Positions 23,492 to 35,671 of a stretch of 64,000 bases of DNA are shown here, piece by piece. The notes below the pieces were generated by a model. It saw only the letters and a list, made by a program, of their open reading frames with translations, was not told the origin of the DNA and searched no databases. Source of the stretch: Halocafeteria seosinensis. Taxonomy: Eukaryota; Sar; Bigyra; Bicosoecida. Numbering within the stretch: the stretch's first letter is position 1; each line of letters starts with the position of its first letter. The stretch is from the NCBI GenBank assembly GCA_001687465.1, contig LVLI01000094.1, forward strand, positions 81,724 through 145,723, read 5' to 3'. A program made the translations under genes and the position numbers.

Positions 23492-24158
23492 CCAGCTGCC
23501 ACTTGGTAGCAGTGGAGTATAATGGTTTGTTGACTGCTCCGTAAGGAGAATCAAGTAAATAAATCAAGTATGTCCCATTGGTTGGCTTTAATAAGTAAGG
23601 TAGTTGTGGAGTCATGAGATTACTTCCCTTAACCAGCTTCCCGGGTCCCATCAAAGTGGTGCTGGAACACTTTCTCAATGGGATCCACACCCATGTCTCA
23701 GCCAAGGTAGTTGGTAATGAGAATTCATTGGAGAGTGCCATGGTCACATAGTAAGTGTCGTTCAATTTTTCATCTTCGTTCTGGGACAATCCGTATCCTG
23801 TGTTGTACAGTGGAATAGCGGTGGGACTCGCAGCCATATTGGTGGTGTTACTTGTTGTCGGAGCAATTCAGTAAGTGTGGACTTTATATAGAGGCTATGC
23901 GGTTTGGGTAATTGCATATACGGACGCGTACTCAGATTCTTCTACGGACTGTTCGATGACGAGAAGGATGAGGATACCGCTACTTCGCGCGAGGAAGAAA
24001 TCGAACAAGCCAGATTGGATTATGAGCAAAAACTGAGGGAGAAGAACTTGTTCAACAAAAGTCTTCAAGAGAACAATGTGACGGAGGAACAGCTTCCGGA
24101 TACAAATGACCGCGTCAACGCTGGCGTCGTCAAACGGAAGACTACAGCTACGAAGTGA
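23492..24158 (+). CDS. Probable single-pass membrane protein, C-terminal part (5' end unresolved)
   Basis: Exons that chain in phase are about 23492-23540, 23604-23750, 23811-23870 and 23936-24158. The translation reads a lumenal or extracellular stretch (SFPGPIKVVLEHFLNGIHTH..VVGNENSLESAMVTY), one clear membrane helix (GIAVGLAAILVVLLVVGAIQ) and a charged cytosolic tail (FDDEKDEDTATSREEEIEQA..VVKRKTTATK, stop at 24158). Introns of 63, 60 and 65 nt are typical for this window. Further upstream exons are likely: 23240-23275 (SISEWLCLEVHE) joins 23315 onward (DGIVALAPYGPYIPITYT) across a 39-nt intron. Alternative splice pairs exist at 23505/23600. No family is recognised. A 125-codon frame on the opposite strand is judged a shadow. 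Confidence 0.5.
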
Positions 24159-24587
24159 ACCATTGACTTTAACCTACTCCTGTATACCGAGCGCATGCGT
24201 AGATCGTATGCAACATTCCCGGATAGCACAAGCCTTTATGCATTTTTGCGCCACATGCAACTGATACATCGAGGGCAATTTCGAGCAGCCATGAACTCGA
24301 GGTGAAATCCCCACAAGCGAACGGAACTGTACGTGTGTTAGACAGGTTTTGGGTGAAACAAGCAAACCTTCGTCAGATGGAACGGTGTCCTAGACTACGC
24401 TTTTCTTTGATAGTGGCGAAAACGTAGTTTGTAAGCAAATATGGACAATGACTCCTAAGAACTTGCCTTACTATGCGTATTTACCCGCCTCACTCAAGTT
24501 CATTCAACTTCCAGCCTCTATAACATATGGTACACTTCAGGAACGTATTATAGGTGTTAAAAAGCTTCACAAAATAGGAGATTGTTC
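24159..24587. other. Intergenic, 429 nt before tRNA-Leu
   Basis: 3' flank of the membrane-protein gene and 5' flank of the tRNA. No gene is seen. Confidence 0.5.
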
Positions 24588-24670
24588 GCGAAGGTGCCCG
24601 AGCTGGTCCAAGGGGCTACGTTCAGGTCGTAGTGTGTTCGCACTCGTGGGTTCGAATCCCACCCTTCGCA
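24588..24670 (+). tRNA. trnL-CAG: tRNA-Leu (anticodon CAG)
   Basis: An 83-nt tRNA with a long variable arm. The acceptor stem GCGAAGG pairs with CCTTCGC, followed by discriminator A at 24670. The D arm is GCC..GGC, the anticodon loop TTCAGGT sits between CTACG and CGTAG, and a class II variable arm follows (TGTG TTC GCAC type). The T arm GTGGG TTCGAAT CCCAC is a perfect 5-bp stem. CCA is not encoded, as usual for nuclear tRNAs. No intron. Confidence 0.93.
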
Positions 24671-25009
24671 CGATATTTTTTGTGCTTTCGAACATGGATC
24701 GTAGACGCGTGAACTTCTAGACTGTAACTGGCATCATGCTGCCTGGAGGAATATGCAATTTCCACGGCACCAAAAGCTGAGATTTCTCGTGGAATTGCAG
24801 GCTTATGCCGAAGTCTTACGACCCGCAGTCGGAAGTTGCGCCGGAGGAACCCTTTCCGCACTGCTGCACATAATATGGTAGACAGTCAGTCGAGGATAGA
24901 CTAACTAGATTCCCCTGAGTTGATACAAACCCCCGGCACTAAATAGGGAGTACTTTATAGTTTCTTTATCATTGTAGAGCGAGCAACTTAAAGGGATTTT
25001 CCTTCAAAA
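24671..25009. other. Intergenic, 339 nt
   Basis: tRNA 3' flank (with a T run at 24673-24680 able to end Pol III transcription) and the upstream region of CPT1. Confidence 0.5.
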
Positions 25010-28000
25010 ATGGCTGAAGCACGGCGAGCGGTCGAACTCCGCGAAGAATTCAAGCGGGGCATTGAACTCGCCTATGATCGTCGAGGTAATTATAGCCGAG
25101 CTTTCTCCACTTGTGGCTGAGTCCAACAGCAGGTGCCCACTTTAAGCTTTGCAGGTATCCATGTGGATATTCGATGCACCATTCCCCCACCAGGGCAGGC
25201 CTATCGACGTGTGAAAGGCTACGTGAAGCACCTCCAACGACGCTTCTATAATTCGCTTTTGTAAGTCGATATTCAGTCACATTTACGAATAGAAGTATCG
25301 GATAAATTTTGGCTTCGTGGGGAGCCGACGGTGGCTCCCCAATACGGCTAAATTAAGCTGCCGTAATGGTATATAGCCTCGGTATTTAGCCGCTGGTTCT
25401 TAACTGTATGTCCCTCGCTTTCCTCTGTTACAGCCCGTATTCGCTCCCTATTTTTCTGTCAGCGGTGGCTGTAGTGGTGGCGATTGTACTGAGTGCAAAA
25501 CCTGATAGCTGGTGGCGCAGAGGCTGGCTGGCCACAGCAATATGGAATTTCGTAAGTACTCAGGAGTTCAACTTCACATCGCCAGGAAGTTGTTTATACT
25601 TGACGTCTTCTACTTCAGAGCATGATGTTTCCTTGGATTGAAGGAACCCCAAGACTGTTGCGTATCGGAATCTTAGCAACTTGGAGTGCTGTACTAGGCT
25701 TTATCCTTCTGGCCACTCTGCAACGAGCACTACTGCGGCTTTTGCTGTCGTACCATGCATTCTTGTACCACCCACGTGAGTCTACGGGTCACAGATGCAC
25801 TCTACTAGTCTGGACTCGCAATGCACTGCCATGTTGTACCCTAACTGAAATTGCAGATGGGAAGCCTTATCCTCTGTCTTTGAAACTCTGGTTCCTCGCT
25901 GTGCGATTTTTGGGAAGTTGCGGCGGAAAACCGACTCTATACAGCTACCAACCGTCGCTGCCCTCTCTTCCTATACCTAAGTAAGACCGTGTTCGTCCTG
26001 AAGCTGAATCTAATCGGGAATTACTGAAAGTTGAAACCTTCCAACAGAATTGAAGATACTTGCTCCAAGTACTTGCAACATTGCAAAGCACTATGTGGAG
26101 AGGACAGTGAAGAATTCCGCAAAACGAAGGACAATGTTCAAAGTAAGTTTATAGGCAATCGGAAATTTATTTACGTAAAAGACGGATAATGGATGTTGCT
26201 GTTGGTACAGAGTTCCTTGAAGAGGAAGGACCCCGTTTACAGCGATATCTACAAATGAAATGGTGGTTTTCCACTAACTACGTGACTGATTGGTGGGAAA
26301 AATACGTGTATCTTCGTTCTCGTACATCCATACTGATCAATTCTAACTACTACGTCCTAGACTCTGGAAGATGGACCCCAAGCTATATCCAAGTAAGTTG
26401 CACCCGGAAGTGCTGTATTTGGTGATGAGACACCGTTTCACCAAGACAAATCTCCCGACCAGGAAGCACGCGGAGCAACGGTGATCCACGGTTTCTTGAA
26501 GTACAAAGAAAAGCTGGAGGAAGAATCTGTTCCTCCGATTGTGATGTCAAAAGCAGTACCTTTGTGTATGTGGCAGTTCCGCCGCATCTTTAGCACCACA
26601 CGTATTCCAGGTGAGTTCAATTGTCTTTAATCATGTACGTCGGGTTCCGGATCAATCTGTTGCCATTGTTACAGGAAAGGAATGCGACGAAATAGTTCAT
26701 TGGGACCCTGAGGAATCACGGCATATAATAGTGCTGTGTGAAGGTCGCTACTATGTTATGCCCGTGTATACGAGTGTACGTCATTTGCTGATGCATGTGC
26801 GCTATTCCGCCTAGCGGGAGTGTAGCTTGTTTTTCGAACCTGCTGCAGAACGGACGAATACTGACTCCGGCTCAACTGCAACTCCAACTTACAGAAATTA
26901 GGGCTGACGCGTTAAGCAAGAAGAATGAGGTAGACAAGGCAGAATCGAGAATTGCAGCTCTAACCACGGAGCATCGGTATGTTTCCATATAGAGGATAAT
27001 GTTTTCTTGAGTTTTTACCACACCCTTATTGCTTTGCAGAACGAAGTGGGCCGAAACAAGGGAACTCTACTTCAGCGAAGGTCTGAATCGGCGCTCCCTA
27101 AACATGATCGACTCGGCCATTTTCTTCGTACATTTGGTAAGGAGGCGCTGTTGAGGTAGCTTGTAGCTTCGTCAGTACTATGCAAACGCGCTACAGGATC
27201 AAACTGAGTATGACCTGCTTGATTGGACCGGACGTGGTCGAAGTATTATGCACGGTGATGGAGCCGATAGATGGTTGGACAAGAGTTTCACGCTGGTCGT
27301 CCACCGCAATGGCAAAATCGGCGTCAACGGAGAACACTCATGGGCGGATGCTCCTGTGCTATCTCACATGGTAAGCACAGAGTTGCGCATATCCAGGAAC
27401 TTCGCCGCATAAGATCCGATTGTTTAACTTGATTTAGCAGATGGAGCTGGGAATGATCTTGGTAGAAAAAAACCCTGAGAACTACTACGAAGAAGACGGC
27501 AATACTCGTGGGTATAAAGCGCTTGTTGGGGATCCAAATGCTGCTTTGGAAGACCAGAAAAACTGCTCAGATGCCACGGGCTGTGGTCGCGGCTCCATTA
27601 AATCGTGGTACCCGTTGAAATGGGCTCTTTCGCGGCCTGCTGAGCAGGCTATTTTCGATGCTCACGAACAAGCAAACGGTGCCATTAAAGATCTGGATCT
27701 GGAGGTGTGTACAACAGGGGATTGAACCTTAGATGGGAACGAGTGTGAACTTGATCGTTTTACCATTGGTTATGCACAGATATTTGCCTTCTCCGACTAC
27801 GGCAAGGGATTCATGAAGCAGTGCAAAGTCAGTCCCGATGCCTATGTGCAGATGGCTATGCAACTGGCTTACTATCGCGACCAGAAGGCTTTCGCCGCCA
27901 CTTATGAGGCAAGCATGACACGGCTCTTCAAGCACGGAAGAACAGAGACTGTTAGGTAAGAATGCAAAATTGCCGTCGGTGAAGACGTTTTCTACCCAGC

Positions 28001-28615
28001 TGCAAATGGTGTTGCTGCAGACCACTGTGTCAAGAGTCCGTTGACTTCGTGCACGCTATGGACGATGAGTCAGTCGCAGCGGAAGAAAAGCTTGAAAAAC
28101 TACAGGTAAGAAGAACTTCTCTTTTTTCACCGGATATCGAATCTATGGAAAACCGAGTTTTGTACACTCGCACCCTACAGCGTGCCGCTAAGCATCATGT
28201 CAGGACGTACCAAGATGCCATGGCTGGATACGGGATCGATCGACATTTGTTTGCGCTGTATGTAGTGTCTGTAGGAAAGGAAATCGATTCCCCTTTCTTG
28301 AAGGATGCTTTGTCCGTCCCTTGGAAGCTGTCAACTAGTCAACAACCGCAACAGCAGACTGATCTTTGGGATATCAAGGATCCAAAGAATGCGAAACAAA
28401 TTAGTCCGGGTGGAGGCTTTGGGCCTGTAGCTGATGATGGCTACGGAGTCAGCTATATGATTGCGGGCGAGTCAGAGCTATTTTTCCATGTCTCATCGAA
28501 GCATTCCTCCGAAAATACGAGTTCTAAGGTATTCGTAGAGAACATTTGCAAAGCATTGAGAGATATGAAGAGCCTCCTCGGATTGGCTCTTGATCGACAG
28601 CAGCAAAAGCAGTAG
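25010..28615 (+). CDS. CPT1: Carnitine O-palmitoyltransferase I (CPT1-like)
   Basis: Transfers long-chain acyl groups from CoA to carnitine at the outer mitochondrial membrane, the entry step for mitochondrial fatty-acid oxidation. Sixteen exons: 25010-25085, 25155-25260, 25434-25551, 25619-25775, 25857-25980, 26048-26142, 26211-26392, 26463-26610, 26675-26775, 26849-26976, 27040-27136, 27176-27370, 27441-27704, 27780-27955, 28021-28105 and 28181-28615; all phases agree, 828 residues. Two N-terminal membrane helices ([35 protein letters not shown]) mark a CPT1 rather than CPT2. The core shows [39 protein letters not shown], the catalytic histidine of GEHSWADAP (near residue 498), [32 protein letters not shown] and [25 protein letters not shown]. 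The intron at 27137-27175 is only 39 nt; intron 2 is 173 nt and contains hairpins. Malonyl-CoA control cannot be judged. Confidence 0.96.
25319..25365 (+). ncRNA. Candidate structured RNA inside CPT1 intron 2
   Basis: Two hairpins follow each other: GGGGAGCC (25319-25326) pairs perfectly with GGCTCCCC (25333-25340) around a 6-nt loop, and TACGGC (25343-25348) pairs with GCCGTA (25360-25365). They sit in the one unusually long intron of the gene. No C/D boxes are seen; an H/ACA-type or regulatory element is possible but unproven. Confidence 0.4.
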
Positions 28616-28682
28616 CGTCTTTCTTCTCTAGTGCTAAGTATTGTATTCCGCGTTCTGCACATAGATAATTCATTATAATCAT

Positions 28683-30458
28683 TCAAGATGACATACGCTC
28701 TACGAACTCCCGTAAGTATCGCGCTACGGGGAGATTCTTCTCTACACCACCCTCTCCTACGGCGTACATGGCAGCCAAGTTAGACCATGCTTGTAGATTA
28801 CCGTTTTCCCCAGCTTTCTGATAGAAGAGGAAAGCTCGACGCTTATCTTTCTCCGTCCCCAAGCCGTTATAAGCCATTACCCCGGCGTTGAGCAGGCATT
28901 CTGAATGATTTAAAGCCGCACCCTTGACAAATGCGTTGAAGGCGTTTTCGTAGTCCTGGTCAAATTCTTCAGAGCCAGTTGCGTAGCATGTTCCAAGTTC
29001 GTAGAGAGCATCCGATTCCTCGTGTGCACATGCTCTGATTAGTAGCTGTACGGAGACATCACGATTCTGCTCTAGCTCTAATGTTTTTGAGCCTTCCCGA
29101 TACAGCCGCGATAGATACAATTCAGCGCCTGTAATAGGCTTAGAATAAATTCAAACAGTTGCAATTGGAGTGTTTGTTGCCAACTTACCTCCATGGTTCT
29201 TTTCCGCGGCCCTAAACAAGTATTCTGAAGCAAGCTTTCCATCTATAGGAATGTTTCTATCCGAATCACCCCAATGGTATAACTGGCCTAACCAGTATTG
29301 ACTTGAAGGGTCTCCGTTGGCCGCTGCGTACGCAAAACACCCCAAAGCCAACTGTGTCATCACGGAGTCGAGATTAAATGTAATTTCTCCTTCTCTTGGC
29401 ATGTCACTTCTCTGTCGAATTAAGTTTCTTGATTCCCCGTTCCAGTAGAGTTGACCTAAATTAAAGAACGCATCCACGAATGACGACACCTTGGAAGACT
29501 CCTCAGAGACCCACTGAGCAATCCATCTGCAGGCGCCCGAGGGATCTATAGCGTTTATCCCTTTAAGCAACGTACCGGTTGAATCTTCTCCCTTGGTGTC
29601 TTGTAGGGCTCGACTAATTAGGTCGATACCCCTTCCGAACGCTGCTCGTTCATATCTCAATTGTGCTGTCACGACGTCGGACTGCTCTAGCGCCATGTTC
29701 CCTAAAAGAATATTAGCTTCCGGGTGGTTATGTTGGTCTGCCGCGCATTGTAACCAGTAGACACCTCTATCTTCATCCGGATGTAGTGTCATACGTCGAG
29801 GGTCAATGTCCCGGTATAAGAAACTCTTATCCTGGTCATTGGACGACAAGTCCTGTAGTGATTTAACTTCGGGTAGACCTCGGGCTCGTTTATTGCGGTT
29901 GATTCGAGCCAACCGTCTCGATTGACGAACTTCCTTGAAAACTTGCTTCTTCTTGTCCGGATCCACATCCTGGTACGCTTGCAGGTCCTCTTCATTTAAA
30001 TCCTCTTCAATAGCCTTCAAAGTCCTGGCGTCATTCTCCTCGTCGTCATACGTAACTTGACTGAATTTCGACGGATCAAGCCATAAGCGCCCCAACCAAT
30101 ACTGCGCGTCGGGATCATCGGCTACAGCGGCTTCGTGCAAGTCATTGTGGGCGTCTACCAGGGGTGGACGCTCCCGTGCAAAAGGTCCAACTCCAAGCAA
30201 TTTCCATCTCCCAAGACGTCCTTTGGCAGCGAGGTGCCCGTGCTGTGCTGCCTCTTGTAAGTACCCATATGCTTCCACCAGGCGCTCGTCATTCGCAGAT
30301 CCACTACCACTGCTCTTGCTCGCCTGAATAAGCCCCACAGCGCGCTCATACAGGGAGAAACTGGAGGAACATAAACCTCGTGTCTGTCTGTGAAGATGGA
30401 CAACTGGGGGAGCAGGGCAATACCGGAGCATCCAATGAGCCACTCGAGGCCGGAACAT
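28683..30458 (-). CDS. SEL1/TPR-like repeat protein, probably mitochondrial
   Basis: Two exons on the minus strand (29189-30458 and 28683-29128) give 571 residues. The N-terminus MFRPRVAHWMLRYC..HRQTRGLCSSS is rich in Arg/Ser with no acidic residues, typical of a mitochondrial presequence. The rest contains SEL1-type repeats of the A.(Y/W).LG.(L/M)Y..G pattern, for example DPDAQYWLGRLW, DPSSQYWLGQLYHWG, SDALYELGTCYATG and CLLNAGVMAYNGLGTEKD. SEL1 repeats are protein-binding scaffolds; the partner is unknown. A basic insert (RRLARINRNKRARG) lies near residue 185. The gene converges on CPT1 with 67 nt between stops. Confidence 0.85.
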
Positions 30459-30654
30459 ATCTACAAGAGGAGAAGGTATTTATCTTCCTATCCACGTGGA
30501 ATGGATCGACAATACATGAACGATATACGCAATGAACGTGTGGTATTGACACTTCAACACACCTTCACAAAACATAAATGATTACCACACAGTGTCAATG
30601 TCTCTCTGTCTTGGCGCAATTATCTACGCTATACCCGAAGGCACCAGCGCAACC

Positions 30655-33600
30655 TTACCGACCAATAGCCAAAGACGTGTTAGCACGCTTTAGCTGGCTA
30701 ATGTGTCGCTTGTACTCAAGATCCAAGTACGCTGCCTTCTCTTCACTTGTTTGCTCATCGTGGGCGAAATCTGTAGTCGACAAATTCCGAGCGTGGTGCG
30801 AAGCACGGTTGCGTTGGCCAGATGCCGAAGAAACTGCTCTAAACGTGTCCACAATTGTCGGCAATAAGCCACGGGCTTTACGACGACGGGGTGTTTCCGG
30901 TGATTCTGCGTTGACGCCCTCTTCTGTTGTAGTGATCACGACGTGGTCACCCGAGCTCGTGTCCCGTGCTGCCGGTGTGGAGCGTGGAACAGGTTCTGGG
31001 GTTTCAGTTGTCCCTTCGCTTTTCGTTGATTCAGTGCCACTTTCGACAGACGAAAGCTTTCCGAACTGGGCGAGGATTCTCGCGTTGGCATTCGCAATAT
31101 CGTTCTGCATTTGCTCCTTCTTAGACTGCGGAAGATACCGGAGGCCGCTCTTCACACAATCTCGCTCCCCGAAATCTTCCAAATGCGGGGTATTCTCTAG
31201 TCTAGCCTGAATATCAGCACGCTTATAATTAAATGCTGCAATACCCTGCTCGAGCTTCTGTACCTCGTACGCGGCATCGAGTCTCACTCCCAGTCGAAGC
31301 AATTCGTCTTTCTTCTGCTCCCACGTCTTCTTTGGGACGCTATCTAACAACGTATTTATTTTGTACTGGCAATCGAAGACAGTATTAAAATCAATATCGT
31401 CGCTTGTCGGCTTCACGAAGAGTTGGCTTTCTTTGACCTGTATGGCGTAGGAAGGGAAGAACATTTTTCGCGTAGCCATCAAAATTGCGATTGGCAAGAG
31501 TGCCGCTGCTACTCCCACTAGTTGGAGTAGCCAGAAAGTGTCACTTCCAAAGAGACGTTGCATTCCGCCCTGTATACCGTCAGCATCCAAGGCATCAAAA
31601 ATGAACGCGCAAGCAACCCATGACACTGCCGAAAGAAACACCACCACTTGGTAAAGATAGTGATGCATGGAAGTGTGAGCGCCTAATCGCGCAGTGACGA
31701 TGATGATCACCATGGTAAAAGCCACTGTACCTAGTTCAAACACACTAGGGGTATATCCGTTGGGGTCCGGGTCGTAATAAGCTTGTTCAGAGAAAAAGAA
31801 AGTGATAAGACTTTCATAGACAGCAGATAGAACCCACAAGGCGAAAACGGAAACGTTTAACATCGTTCCTGATTGGCTAGTTCGATAAAGGTGAGGGAAT
31901 TCTTGGGCATTTTCCGCGTCAATATCTTGGTCTAGCACGGCTACGAGGAGTATTGGTAGCCCTGTATACACAAGGTTAAACGTCTGCGTGGCCAACTCAA
32001 TGTAGAATTTTTGTCCACTCCAACCGGTAAACGCCGAGTACCAGTATTGGGCCAATGTGAATAGCGCATTTTTGTAAAACATATAGGCAATTAGTGTCGC
32101 CATGCGTATGTAGTTCCAACGACCGTGGACTAAGAGTAATCGTTTGAGCACCTTGAACTGGGGGATCTTATAGTCACTGCTATTCGCCGCTCCGCTACCT
32201 TCTGCGCCGAGGATGCCAACGCCAACATTGGCAGCATTTATCATTTCAACATCGTTTGCACCATCGCCAATAGCCAAACATTTTGCCCCCTTTACGTTGT
32301 TTTTGATCAGTAATAGCATACTGCGTTTCTGTTTCGGCCTGCAACGACAGCAAATCACGGAAGCACACTTCTCCGTGACGGTGCACAAATCTTCGCTCAT
32401 TCTTTTGTCGTCCAACAAAATTTGCAGAGCATCTTTGTCAACAACTAACGCCTGCGGAGCATTGTGAACCTCTTCCAGAAGCTTTAGCTTCAATTGGAAA
32501 ATCCTTTTCTCTATCATAGCCTTGCCGCTTAAACGAGCGTCTGCGTTTTCGGCGTTCGGATTACCTCGATAGTTATATAAATCGCCTATTTCTTCGGGGA
32601 CTAACCCATCGCGTTGCAGCTGACCAAGAGTTAGTACATGTCGTTCGTGAGAAGACGTAAGCATATTCACCCCGTATCCAATATTGATCGCCGTTTCTTC
32701 TTTGTCCCCTGTAAGCATGTATATTTTGATGTTTGCTTGGGATAACGTAGCGATTGTTTCTGCAACTTCATCTTGTAATCGATCCTCAATCGCCGTAGCC
32801 CCTTGTAATCTCATATCTTTTTCTATGTCGTCCATGCACTTGTCCATCGCCTTCTTCTTTTCAGCTTCGTCATAGAGACTCCGAGCGTCCGACCAGCGTT
32901 TGAGCCAGTCCTCAAGTGTCTGTCGATCAAGTTCTTTCATTGCGAAGGCCATCGCACGCAGCCCATCAGCACCAAACTCTTTAATGTGTTTTTCGGTGTC
33001 AATACGTAATTGCCGCTCCTTTGCCATGACTTCGTTGTCTTGACTTGGTTCCTCAGGAAGAGCATAAAGCTTTTCTCCTACCGCGTTGTCTGCTCCTTTG
33101 GAAAACAAGATGTATCTCTTTGGGTGGTCTTCTGGCACATTGCAGTCCTCCAGTATGACACTCATCATCCCTCTCGCGGAAGAAAAGGGGAGTAAAGCGT
33201 GCAGATGGAAAACAAGTTCGCTCGTCCCTCCAGTTGCCGGATCCCTGACTCGCAGCTTCCTATCACTTCCATTTTCTTCCAAATACTGATACCCAAAATA
33301 TTTTGCGGCGTACGCGAATGATTCTTCGTCCGGGGATGCCGAACTATACTTGATGGAACCATCCTTGGATGGTTCTATCTCTACTGTGTGATCTAGGGCT
33401 AGATTGTAAAAAAAGTACATGATATCATCTCGTTTTTCTGGAACCTTCTGCGCTTCGGATATTGTCGTCCCAACCGCCGAATTTTCGTAAAATTTCACTT
33501 TTTCAACGGGACATTCCATACTGTCGGCTTCATTCAACAACTTCTCTAATTCAGCTACATGCGCGTAATCCGCCTCCGTTTTAGCCCCAGCTCGAGCTGT

Positions 33601-35671
33601 GATCACTCCAATTTGAGTGGTCGCCTGCCCATAAATGTGTCCACTAATGGACATTTGCCTGAATTGAAAGTCGTTGCATGTTAATGTCCCTGTTTTGTCG
33701 CTGAAGACATGAGTGATTTGCCCAAGTTCATCGTTAAGATCCATTGTCCTCACTTCAGTTGTCAGCACAGAGGGACTATCCCCTCGCAACACTATTGGAT
33801 AGGTTGCGTCGGAGTTAGGTCGTTTGAGAGATCTCGAGGACCCTTCATTTTCATCTGAAATCGTTCCCCCCGAGCCGTTGTGTCGAAGGCGAGTGCATCG
33901 AAGATCGTCGAAGATAGAATAAGGGATCCACACACTATTCTTAGGAACCAGCGCCATTTCTCTGCACAATTTAGATTCTTCGTTATTCTCTTCCTGAACT
34001 TTACGCCATTTAATAGGGATGAGACTTACCGGTCACGATCCATCATATACTTCTGGGCTTGTCGAGAAATCTTGATGCTCACGTACAGAGATATAGGAAC
34101 AAGTTGCGACATGAGTAAAAAGAAGGTAAAAAAGCGCAAGAAAAAGTCACCAGCGCCAACGTTGTCGAACTCCAAATACCAGTGTGAGTTCTCGTTGCTA
34201 TTCTCCCAAACAGAATTCAAAGCGGCCCCAACGACGCATAGAACGAACTGGAACAAGAACATGCCGACGACGAAATAATCAATGTTGCCCGATAGAGAAG
34301 CGGACTTTTCCAGCGTGCTCCCACCACCCCCGAAATTGATCTTAGTATCATAACCAGTGTATATCACAAGCCCGTAGACGTACGAACAATTTCTCAACTC
34401 TGTGGAGCGAAGGAGGAGGTTCTCTTTCTCGAGAAACTCCGCGTTCTGTGTTGAATGAACCCACCATGAGATATTCGACATAGCGTGAATAGTACAGAGC
34501 AAGAGCATGTAGCCACTTCACACTTACAGCCTCATCATTATTCAGGATAAGTTTCCCACTGAAGCGGTCCAGTTCCCCGTTAGGAGGATCACAGTCTACT
34601 TTGGCGACCAAAGTTGTCCACACTCGATCATTTGCATCTTCACTTTCGAGAGGATAGAGCACAGTACCATCTCTTGGGTCTTGGTTCGCAAGCATATCAG
34701 CCGTTTTTGGAATGGCACGTCGCATCTTGAGATTGTTCTCTCCTGGAGCAATAGAGCAAAGTCAAACCAGGAGCCAACCTATTGACAGAATACGGAGCGA
34801 TCCCCTTACCGTCTAGATCCTTCGTATTCACATGGCATCTGCGATGCTTGTTTCCTAACTCTTTGAGGTTGTTATGTACTGCAAAGAACCGACAGCACCA
34901 TATTTTACTCTTGCGAGTGCACGCTGTACTCAAAAACTCACGTACCAGCACCAAGACAAAGCATATCACAAGGAAATCTTTCCTCTTGCCGAACTTTCAC
35001 AATATCACCTACGCGCACATCCTTCCAGGATACCGGCGTATCCAGTATTTCTCCATTCCGGATGACTGGCACTTTGCTCTTGATGTTGATATTTCGATCA
35101 GCAACGTGTCTATTATAGTCCTGAACAGCGGTGAAGAATCCGTCTACAAATAGTACAAACGCAAGTGGTGCAGCAGTCGTAGGTATGCCTCCTGTTATAG
35201 AAATTGCAGGTATCGATTGTAGGATACAAATCAGCAGAAAATACTGGTTTGCAATTTCGTGGCGAAACTTTGTCCACAGGAATTTGAAAACGAAATCATA
35301 AAAAGTGTACTTGCTCGTGAGCACTTCATTATCCTTAAAGTTCCTGCCCTGCTCTGCGTTATTCGCCTCCACTGTACAAGCCGAAACAGGTTGATCCCCT
35401 AAGGTAGGTGAGTTGTTTCAATCAGACGAAGCAAGTATTCCCACATACCAATGCGGCGTTCAGGGGTCTGATTGTCAGCACTCTTTTTCGCCATTTCTAC
35501 TGTGCTGTTGTACCGGTTTCCTTCAATGTCTGCTTTTAGCAGTGGCGAATTCATATGTGAGGGACTTGTCGGTGCCTCGGACGTAGTATCCGTTGACTCC
35601 GTGTTGCTCTTCTGCTCCCCACTGCTAGATGGTTGATCAGAGGGAGCGCTGCACCGAATAGAAAGTGACAT
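30655..35671 (-). CDS. P4-ATPase (phospholipid flippase)
   Basis: A type IV P-type ATPase that moves phospholipids from the outer or lumenal leaflet to the cytosolic leaflet. Exons on the minus strand are 35449-35671, 34942-35398, 34810-34838 (29 nt), 34528-34742, 34030-34445 and 30655-33961; about 1548 residues. Visible landmarks in order: first helices with QYFLLICILQSIPAIS, actuator sequence VRVGDIVKVRQEERFPCDML, CHVNTKDLDGENNLK (the DGET region reads DGEN), LLLRSTELRNCSYVYGLVIYTGYDTKI, the P4-specific PISL motif (VPISLYVSIKI), phosphorylation site DKTGTLTC (Asp near residue 535), LTGDKEETAINI and GDGANDVEMINAANVGVGI, then six C-terminal helices. A 40-residue Ser/Arg-rich insert precedes DKTG. 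A CDC50 partner is expected but not seen in this window. Confidence 0.95.

Noticed and set aside
23460..23837. 125-codon ATG frame on the minus strand
   Set aside because: It lies antisense to phase-consistent plus-strand exons that include a membrane helix; its own sequence has no domain and an in-frame stop sits just upstream.
28049..28180. Unspliced reading through CPT1 28106-28180
   Set aside because: The family shows EEKLEKLQ joined directly to RAAKHH; GTAAGA and CTACAG sites flank the 75 nt.
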